Shown in pieces: positions 48,039-57,900 of a stretch of DNA of 64,000 nt; position 1 is the first letter of the stretch, and each line of letters opens with the position of its first letter. The notes under the pieces are model-generated. The model was not told the origin of the DNA and ran no database searches. It saw nothing but the letters and a program-made list of their open reading frames with translations. Source of the stretch: Ancylostoma caninum (Eukaryota; Nematoda; Chromadorea; Rhabditida; Ancylostomatidae). The position numbers and the translations under genes were made by a program. The DNA is taken from positions 62,001-126,000 of the forward strand of contig JBAJFG010000615.1 in assembly GCA_037903475.1 (NCBI GenBank), given 5' to 3'.

Positions 48039-51000
48039 TCAGGTGAGGAAAAGAACAAATATTATGAAAAATACCATCAGCACACCGAACACCTTGATCA
48101 TCAACCAACGATTTTTACTAATGTTGTGGAAATACTTCACAAGTTCAGTGTGGGCTGCATCGATGTTTATAGCCGTGTCTTCGACGTTCGAATCGATACT
48201 GAAAAGACTAACGAAATTGAATGACTAGGGAAATAAACAATGCAACAATAGGTTCTCCTAAAAACAAGACGATTTTTCCTTAACTGATTTTAGGAAAAGT
48301 CGCCGATGGCGCCTACTTCATCGACAGGATCCGTCAAAATCTTCGTTGCTGATGTATTTAAACTTCGGGGTTTTCATTGATGTGGAATCTCTGTACAATG
48401 GTGAAATGGCGAGAAATCCACGAAATCGAGATGTTCCTTCCTGCGAGTGGATGTGCGCAACTATGTGCTATCCGCATTTGATGTCACAAACTCGACAGCA
48501 GTTTTTCCATAGGGAAGCACATACACTGTCAATGTTTGGAGAAGTCTGTACTAGTGATGAAACCAGTAACACTGCAATGAATGTATCTTCTGATTATAAT
48601 CGTTCCGGAGATAATACATCTTCGAGGAAACAAACGCATCTGTTTTTCACACTCAGACGGTTGCTGTGACCAGGCCGCTCTAGCATAGCACGCTATCAAT
48701 AGTCTGAGTATGTTAAATGAAAGGCGATAAACACAAAGAGTGAATATGATATGCATCTCCCCATCATGCTTTGAAAGATGCTGAAATCGCAACACAGGCA
48801 CAATTTCTGGGAAAGCTATCTAGTTCACAAAGGAAAACATCTCCATCAAAGCCTTAATTAGAAAGAAAAGTTTTGTTGTGGGTTCGATATTATGTTCACA
48901 ACGTTTGCCAAAGCACTACAGAGAAAGTTTCCACAGCAGCAGAGATGAAAATAATCAACTCGCATCGCATCACTCTTAGTGTGACGTTGCATAAGGGCGG
49001 GCGCAAATTGTGACATGAAAAACGAGAGTGATGGTCGGAATTGGAGCGGCGAAAAAGTCGTCTCCATGGAAGCAAGTGGAACAGTAAATAATCACGCACC
49101 GTGTAATCATTTCGCCTTGCTCACTGACAAGACTAGCCAACTGCGCAAAAATCTGCCCCAGTTCAGAAATTGAGCCCTCAATTGTCTCCATTGCATTTGA
49201 TCGCGCTTGCGCATAGGTATCTGATTGATCTTGCAGTGTCATCTGGAAGAAAGAGAATACATAACAAACGATTAGAGGGTGATATACAATAGTTAGAACT
49301 AAATCAGTAAAACCAATGATTTTTTTACCTGCTGCTGCGCTCGCATTTGTTCCATGGCACCCATGTCCAGAGAAACACTACTAACACGTGGAACACCGTG
49401 TTGATTGTCATCCTCGAGGAGACGTGAACGAACTGGAAATCAATTTTTCCTGCTAATCTTATTCACATTATTAATGGAAGGCAACATTTTTCCACCCTGC
49501 AGCTTGTAACACTCTACACATAATTGAGTGGTGCAAGCTGTTCCTGTTTCTTTTTTAAGTCTGGTACTTTTTTTACTCATCACTCATACACGACCATAAG
49601 TGAGTGAAAATTGAAAAAAAGAGAGGCATAACAGCTCTCATTGTGTGAATCAGTTGCAAGCAATAGAATTAGATGAAAAGCACAGCATCAGAGCTAGAAG
49701 AGAAGACATTACTGTTGAAACATTCGGAACATTCTAGGGCTTTCCTGCGAGTATAAGAAAAACTTCGTAACAAAAGCATTAAGAAGAAAAAGCTTCACGG
49801 TCCAAACCCGTGCGCAGTGATATTAAGGACTGATGATGAGAACCTAATTAGCTTGCAATTTTATTAGAAGCATTTCGACCACAACATAAACGACAAATTT
49901 GACATTTCTCCAAACTTTTCACTGCTTTTCAGAAGTCGAAACAAGAAAATTCTATACAGCAGATTCAAATGAAGCACCACATTAAAACGATGAAATTTAC
50001 CATTTGAGCCACTAGACGAAGACGGCAGGGACAATGGAACTTGATCCGCATGCGAAAATTTCTCACGCCTACTTTTTTGATGTTTTAAATTCTGAAAATA
50101 AGCAGACTTAGCATCAGACCTGAAACAATCAAATCCCATACCCGCCGGTAGTAATAAACTTACTTCCGTGCTAATTTCCAGAACACTTTGAAAATCCTTA
50201 CTAACACTAGCCAATTTCGACTGCAGGCCAACGACGACGAGTTGACTGCAAAAGAGCAAAATCAATAAATTATGGAAACGTAACCCACCAGACAGCGTCA
50301 CAGCTTTCACAATCCAATGGATCCGAAATGATGACGTGCTAGAACCCTCTCCCGTAACAAAACTTAGCTCAGCTCAAAAGAAATTGAGTGCTTCGTTCGA
50401 GATCAAACTTAGAAACTTAGACCAGCACAACAAAATGAAATGTCACATCATTGGTTAGAAGTCCACCAAAAAATTAAATATAATAACATCTAAACTAAAG
50501 ACCGTCGGAATGCGGGCACATGATAAGCAGGGTGCCAAAAATTGTACCGTCAGCGACCGAAAAATCAGAACGGTTCCACATCGGTAGCAGAAACGAAGCA
50601 AAATTTTGTGAGCGATCAAAAAGGAAAACTTACGTGTGTCCAGTTCCTTGATTCTTTGCTCCCCCGCTACGCCTTCGAGAAAACTCTTGCAAAGCAGCTA
50701 TTTGTTTGTTCAGGCCAGTAATGTCCTGAAGGCACAAAATTCGTCAATGACTAAGCATGCCGCGAGCTACAACGGTGCACAGGGTGGGCCAAAAATACGG
50801 TAACAAAGAAAATGGATACCAGGAAAAAACTCCCACAACACTTTGGAATGCTATCGTATGTTTTATTTTCAGTAACTCTCAACGAACATAATACAGAAAA
50901 ACATCTTAAAATAGTCTCCATCTGCTAGGAATTAGATCCTGAGACATCAAATGAAGCCCCAGGCCTCGGCGCGCAAGTGATTGAGCAAAAATTCGTTTTC

Positions 51001-53482
51001 TATTTTTGAAGTCATTTTCTGGAGGATTTCAATTCCTACGGGATTTTGAGCAAGCCTATGCCCCAGGTACCGAGAAAAAATTGATTAGCCACTCAACAAA
51101 ACCAGTAGGTCCTAAAATTTATTGTTTCACCAGTTCTGAACCAGAAGAAACCTGTGTTCCTAAGCGCTGTCCTGGTAAAACGTCCGGAGACAGCCTTCCA
51201 ACTAAACATGACTTTAAGGCAGAACACGTTCCTTTGAAAGAAAAACACGTCTTGTTATCGTAGTCATGGCCCACCCTGTACATATAATCTCACCTCCTTT
51301 ACAATCCTAGAAAGGTGGTCCATGTCACTTTTCTCATCGAAAAGGCTCTTCTTCTTTGCCATTTCCGCCAACCTTTCCATTTTCGCACAAGTTTGACTCA
51401 AGTCACGTCCAATTCTTCTGCAATCCAAACATAATCTTATGCGCTACCGCTAAGCTCACGCATTTGAAATACAGTAACGAGATAATGGGAATTTTTTGGT
51501 ACCCAAGAGATTGAAAACAAACGCAAAAATCCTCCATAGTTTCTCAATTTCTTTCTCTTCAGAGCTACAGAAAACTAGAGAGCTAGTGCAACAGTAACAT
51601 GAGGTCCACATAACGCGATATCCGCTGTATAATACTGCTTGCTTTGCACCTATACTTCGCTTAAATGGAATGATTTACAGTTTGTTTCCAACGAACGCTG
51701 TGGAGGTAATGACGGCAAGTCATTCATTAGGAGTAGAAACCCTTTAACTCGCAGGAGGACAATTCGTACGATTACCTGCTAATCGCGTCTTGAAGTCCAA
51801 GATTTATGTACATAAAATGTAAAATAATTGCAGCAACGTGGACCTTGAAAATGAATAAACAAAGCTCTGGTCCACTTCTCCCCTTAGAATTTTGACACGA
51901 AAGAATTGCATACCAATTTGTAAAGGACTCATAATCAGATGAGAGTTGACTAGGAAGAAAGACCGAAAAACTCACTTAGCAAGCTGGTTAAATTGTACCG
52001 AATCGTTAAGAATCTCCTTTTTCGTCGGTTGAACAAATCCATTGGAGTGCACTTTCATCTAAACAGGGTTTGTAAGTGAGTGGCAAAGGAGGAAGTAGAG
52101 AAGACCGCAACAGTGCCATACTACTACGGTGCAGCCTTGAAATTTTTTTCACTCGGGAAGTCAGAATAAATTACAGGACTACGTGATCTGCATCAATCAA
52201 TCCCCTCTCATGAATGCATTCGACTCTATTCAGAATAGAAGTTTTCATGAATTCCCGGATGTGAAAAGCAGTGCTACACCACCTGATACGAGTCTAGTAA
52301 CAATTCACGGATCCCAGGAGATAACCGGCTGGGTCAGGACAGGGCATAGATAATCAACGTGTGCAAAGAAGCACCGCACTTTGCTGCAGGCCCACACGCG
52401 CCCAGAGTGAAATAAGGGTGCGGGTCCTTAGTTACCCGTGGCATCCCGTGGCATCTGGCACGAAGTGAAGCGAACACGCTTCGCAGTTAATGTCAGCACT
52501 AAGATATCAATGCAACGCCCTAATTTTTGTAGCGATTTTTGTGATAGAGTGATAAAATTGTTCTTGGCCACGTTTTTGTGTGAACAACTATTTGACGAAA
52601 CGAAATTACTAAACGAATTTATTTAAAAAAACATTTTGAAGAACCTCTCCTTTATCTTTGAGTATTATCGATAATAAATCCTTTTAAATTCCATTTTCCT
52701 TTCTGAATCCTCGATATCACCAATTCGCATTTAATGGGAAGGGCTTAAAGTGCTCTGAGAACCCTAAGATAAATCTGAGCGGAAGGATATTTGCTGTGAT
52801 CCGTCTATTCCGCAGGCCTCGCTCCGGCTGCACCTAACATCTCGGGTAACTAAGTGCCGCCTCCCAGAGTGAAATAATACGAGCATTTAGGAAGACCATG
52901 AAACGTTTGCGAATAACACGAGATACTAACCTGCAATGATTTGCATGTCGTTCTAAACTCAGCAGTTCTATCCCTAGACGGCATGGTGAACGTGAACGAA
53001 TCGACAGGGTCTCCAAATATGCTCAGTGTCGGAAAATCCTTCTCGATGAACTCTTCTGGCGCGGACTGCTCAGGTGGATAATACAAAGTGGATGGGATCG
53101 AAGAAAAGGCTTCCTGAACGAAAGAGATCAATAATAACCACGCGAAATTTAGTGATCGCCCGCGGAGATAGCACATCGAATAGCAATTCGCACTTTTCGA
53201 CTATGGAAACGAGAATCATGATGAAGACACAAACGCATGTGAAAATGAGCACTAACGAATGTGCGCGACCCAAACGAGAAAACAAATTCTGCAAACCTGG
53301 GCGGAATTCCACAGTTGTGTGGGGGAAGCTCCGAAAACAGTACTACTTAGTGAAGAATAGTTTCCAAAAATCGACGAAGAGACAGAAGCAGACTCCTTTT
53401 TGGTGTCGTGATCGTCAAAAGCAGTTACGGGGGCTTTCGAGTCTTCAACACGCCGCCGCGATCTAACAGAAAAATCCGACAT
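48039..53482 (-). CDS. syx-5: syntaxin 5, Qa-SNARE of ER-Golgi transport, long form
   Basis: Syntaxin 5 drives fusion of ER-derived and intra-Golgi vesicles. Ten minus-strand exons join in phase: 53297-53482, 52931-53113, 51976-52058, 51294-51417, 50634-50725, 50164-50245, 50001-50091, 49329-49432, 49100-49242, 48039-48198. They give 415 aa. Residues 1-105 are an N-terminal extension containing RSRRR (7-11). MPSRDRTAEF at residue 106 matches the start of the short mammalian form. The Habc region includes KKKSLFDEKSDMDHLSRIVKE and LNKQIAALQEF. The SNARE motif lies at about residues 330-385, with the central glutamine Q357 in VSEQGEMI. A single C-terminal membrane anchor (FGVLMVFFIIFVLF) ends at the stop. 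The first two exons are supported by phase and by open frame into the conserved start; the rest is secure. Intron 4 contains a 499-bp transposon. Confidence 0.95.
50780..51278. mobile_element. 499-bp inverted-end DNA element in syx-5 intron 4
   Basis: Ends CAGGGTGGGCCA and TGGCCCACCCTG are perfect inverted repeats of 12 bp inside the intron between syx-5 exons 4 and 5. TA follows the right end; the left flank reads CA. The word resembles the ends of nematode Tc1/mariner-type elements. A plus frame at 51,006-51,263 (85 codons) runs inside it and has no DDE motif. It is probably a deletion derivative. Confidence 0.6.
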
Positions 53483-54127
53483 CCGACATCAACAAACCTT
53501 AACAGAAAAAGTTTACTCATGACGTGACGACTGAGCAAAAAACAACATAATCTTCCGCAGAAGCCAACGCCACTTGTAAAATAGAAGTATTGATCGCGGC
53601 CAAAACATCTGATCCGGTTTGCGTGGCGTGTTGCACAGAACACGCCATACGTGCATTTCTTCCACGATTTTCCATCAAAATCGCATGGATTCTGTATTGC
53701 TCATTTAATTTTCTGTTCACGTGGTTCATGCTTATATAAGCAGGTGAAAGTTGGGGAGGAGCAACCTGTGATGGGGAAAATGACGGTTTGCCAAGACCGC
53801 ATTACCGTATGATGGTGGGACACGTCTTCTTCCAATACAGTAGTCGGCCGCCTTGGAACCTGTCGTGACATCACAGGCGCTCGCCGTCCAGCGATCTCGG
53901 TCACCCTTTCCGCTACTCGTTGGCAAATCTGTAGAGTTTTTGAAATGCCAAGCTGCTATTCGTTGTCCACCTGAAGCTCCGGTCCTCTACAGAAGCGAGC
54001 ACCACTGGGTGAAGCTCCCAGTTTGGTTTTCTTATAGTGTACTATCATAGCGTGAAGAGTATGGCCAGAAGTTGCGGGTTTCGGTGAGATTTCCCCGGGT
54101 TTTTCTTTAATATTTCATGGGGATAGG

Positions 54128-54517
54128 GGAAAAGGGAGTTGGGGGGGAGGGTGCAGAAAATTGGTCGTAGCGGCTGGCAAGACAAATTTCTTGATGTCTA
54201 GGCTATTTAACAGGGTAGACGACCTAATAATAACTGAAGTTAGCATAGAACTCAAAGTTGAATGCAAAAAAATCAGCAAAATTACGACAGCCTTTATTGT
54301 TAGAACTTGTTCGAGCTATCAAAATCAATCAAGACCCCCTTCAGCTACATTTGTGTTCATCGATCACCGATCCGGTCGGGTAACAAGTGATACGTATCGA
54401 TCGTCGAATGATGAAGATCAATACGCTTCTTTTGTTATCCGACCGAATCGGACTCCGATGCACTATAAATGTAGCATTTGATATCGCCAACTAGTCCCCC
54501 CCCACTCCCTTTTCCCC
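54128..54517. mobile_element. 390-bp MITE with GGGGAAAAGGGAGT ends, TA flanks
   Basis: Inverted ends GGGGAAAAGGGAGTTGGGGG and CCCCCACTCCCTTTTCCCC are flanked by TA (54,126-54,127 and 54,518-54,519). The interior carries a second palindrome, GATCCGGTCGGGTAAC facing GTTATCCGACCGAATC, whose words recur split around the MITE at 15,411-15,660. It is a Tc1/mariner-like non-autonomous element lying between two divergent promoters. Confidence 0.75.
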
Positions 54518-54955
54518 TAGGTCACGCTAATACGTAAATAAGTCACTCATTACTCACTCAGTAGTCGTCTGTGGTCAACGTAAATGAGCTGTGTCTGACA
54601 TCTAAATCTGCCTTTGAAGGTCGCGTGTTTTCGATTCTCTTAAAAAAAACTGTTCTCCTCTCATCAGTGATTTATGGCGGAGGCCATAACCGCAGTTCGA
54701 CATGACCGCCTCTGGGCGGTGGTTGAGAAACCGAAGACCGAAGACTACCCTCTACTTCGCTTTGGAAGCACATACTAGTTTGATTGCGGAGAGCTTCTCG
54801 TTTGAATAAAACAGTCACTCACTTTTGCAACTTCTCGTCCTGGACAGTGCCTTTTTATTTCACTGGCTCTCTGGTCACTCTTGCATCAAATATTCTTCAA
54901 GTCCGCTGAGTCCGGTGTACTACTGAAACCTTATTCGTAAAGCATGACTTCAGAA

Positions 54956-54965
54956 CCCATTTCAG
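54956..54965 (+). promoter_or_regulatory. probable spliced-leader acceptor of the MCFD2-like gene
   Basis: CCCATTTCAG ends 2 nt before the ATG at 54,968. A near-consensus nematode 3' splice site this close to a start codon leaves no room for a normal 5' UTR, so trans-splicing of a leader RNA is the natural explanation. Confidence 0.55.
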
Positions 54966-54967
54966 GC

Positions 54968-57900
54968 ATGAACTACTTGGGCTACCTGGTGGTGCTGATC
55001 CCTTTCGCGGTAGCGCATCAGGCGAGCCAATTCCCTGGCCAGAACGCTAATCAGCCACCTGAGGTGGGTTTTTATTATGTTCGCTCTCTTGTATATACCA
55101 TATTAATTTTGGCAGTCGTCTGAGACTTTGCTCAGGGAAAATCGGTTATTTGATGTGTTTTAGTACGACATTGGCAGCTTATCGCCAAAATTCACGCTTG
55201 TTCAGTTCAGCATAGTCGCTTCTTAATATTCTATGCCGCGAATACATTGGTGCTGTATAGAAAATTTACGGGTATTGTGCCAGCAGGATCATTATCGGAG
55301 AGGTCTTTGTTTCTTCAGATGATGCACAATGTAATCCATATGAAAATGAAAAAAAAAGACGCCCATGTTCTTTCTCTCCCTATACTCCCACCCCATCCAC
55401 TTCTAAAGCCAATCCTAGGTCTCATTTTGCAACTTAGAAATTGCACATTGGCGCAGACTCAGTGATGTTTTTGAATTTCACTAGCCAAGATTGATTATGT
55501 CGGTGTGAGGGATTAGTAACACTGGAAACAGCTGGTGACATGGGCTTTAGCTGAAGTATGTAGCTACTTCAGCTAAAGCAGTTTCATTATTCATTTGATA
55601 ACAATAAGTCACCTGGTTTCGCCATTGCGAATAAGATTTCCTTTCCTCTTCTAAATGTGTAACATCATAAGAAAGGCCAGCTACAGTGAGCGTCGATGAA
55701 GGTTACGAATTTGCGGACTTGAGCCCGTACACTAGCGCAACTGAGCCGCGGGAATTGCTATCTTGCGCAACATTCGTAACTAATTGTAACGATATTTAAC
55801 GTTTTTCTATCTAAACCATCAAATATGATGAAAAAAAAACACTAAGCATTGCTAAGTACTACAGTAAAGTCGTCAGAAAGATGAAAAACAAAAAAAAAAA
55901 AACACTAGACACACAACTCCGGTTAGCCATTACGACACTGTATGCTAGCGATTCCAACGAAGAGCGCGATCGCTCTGAAATTTCCGTTAAAGTCCGCAAA
56001 TTCGCCAGCATCGGCACTAATCGTAGGTGGAGGTTTTGACGCTCATGTATTTTTACTTCCAATCATTCTTCTTCCAGATTCATCATCAGCAGCCACCACC
56101 AGCTCAGCAAGTAAGCTCCCCTTGTTTTGTCCATTCCAGAATTAGCACTTTTTTTCCTTTTCAAACTCTTTCGAGTCTTCATTGCACTGTTTTTTTTTTC
56201 TCGCTTGGAATTTTCAGGGTTGTTTTTGCTATGTATTACCTGTAGAGCGCGATTTAAAAGTTTTCGCATACTTACCTCTTATTCTAGGCACAACAGCAAC
56301 AGCCGCAACAACACCAGGTAGAAATCGTACAGTTTGTATTCGAAATGCATTCTAAATAACAGCTTTTGCCACGGTGCAAGTATTTTATTGCAGTTCAGAG
56401 AGTTTTTATATCAACTCTCACTAATGTTTATTACAAAGCCGTCTACATAACTTAGGTGCCTCAACAGCAACCACCAGTGCAGCAGCAGCAGGTATACAAT
56501 GTGCTGAAATTACTTCAACCATTCTTAAAGGATATTTCTTGCTGTGACCTTCTCTGAATATTTTCACAAATTCGTCGTGGGATGTTCACTCCTGCCCCTT
56601 TCGTGGTTCTTCTTCACTTCATCTACATCTTATTGCAAAATTATCCTTGCCTCCAGGATACCCACTAATACTGAGAATTCGTGTTTGATAAGTGGATGCA
56701 AATTATGCTATCGTAGGCCATCATAGTTAACGATTACTGTGGTCAATGTATTTGAAGGAATTCGAAGAATTGAACTGTTCCCCAGTTCTAGGTGCCTCAG
56801 CAGCAAACACCGCCCGCTCAGCAGGTTGTTGCGGTCTTTGTGGCGTTTGAGTGATCGCGCATAACAAATGCTTGTTTAACATAGTGATCGTCTTCAGTGT
56901 ACTTAGTGAGGAGCATATTTTCTGTTATTAACCACTTCCCCTCAGGCGCAGCACCAACAGCCTCCGCCTGCCCAACAGGTCCCACCGGCAACGAACCAGT
57001 TTGGTGGTGAACAAGCGAAAGATGAACAGTAAGCATATATCCATGAAGGTCTAAATGGGGAGTTTCTTATTCCAATGTTCAGCCACATCAAAGAGCATCT
57101 TGATGGAAAAGTCGATCCGACAGCAAATATGACTCCTGAACAGCTGCAGTTCCATTACTTTAACATGCACGACCTCGACAAGAATGGCAAATTGGACGGA
57201 GTGGAGCTCATAAAAGCAATTACTCACTTCCACGCTGGTGAGTGAATATTTTGATATACTGGACGCTATGTTACTGGCGCTGTGCATTTCTGTTTTCAAT
57301 ATTTTATTCACTTCTGAACAAGGTTTAATTGTATTTTTTTGGTGTATGCGCTAAAAATGCTTGTCTAGACGAGGGTTGGGAAAGCATCGGAGCAAAACTG
57401 AAACAGTTAATCTATTTAATCTAATGGTAGTATTGGACAACACAAATTAGTTTTCTTTATCCGGCTTCGTTCGGGAGTTTTACCACCCCAGCTTTTCACA
57501 ACTATATGGATTGTTATTGGTAATAAAACATTCATTCAAAGTGCTCATGATTTCGGGGATCACCATGTTAAATAATCTTGGAAACCCTTTCCCCCTACAC
57601 GGAAACTAAGGAGTTGCTAATGCCAATTCATAGACAATTTCGTGCACGATGGTCGCCACATTCGTGTTAAACGTATTGGAGAGCCCCAGCAGACAACTTC
57701 CTCGCCCGTCCCCAAGAGAAAGCAGAAAAATCAATAGAATCAATAAATCAATAGGCCGACAATATCATGCAGAATGGTTGTCAAATTTGTGTTAAAGGCA
57801 GTGTGTCACCTCGTTTTCATGTCAGAGCTTTTACCAGATTTTGAATCTCCTCGACACGTTGAATCCAACGGTATAGTATATACCTGAAATGTTACAAAAG

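Larger units (their letters stand above)
53483..54967. promoter_or_regulatory. divergent intergenic region of syx-5 and the MCFD2-like gene
   Basis: This 1.5-kb interval separates two divergently transcribed secretory-pathway genes and should hold both promoters. On the syx-5 side a TATAAG-containing stretch lies near 53,731-53,740. A 390-bp MITE (54,128-54,517) occupies the middle. No shared motif for co-regulation was identified. Confidence 0.5.
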
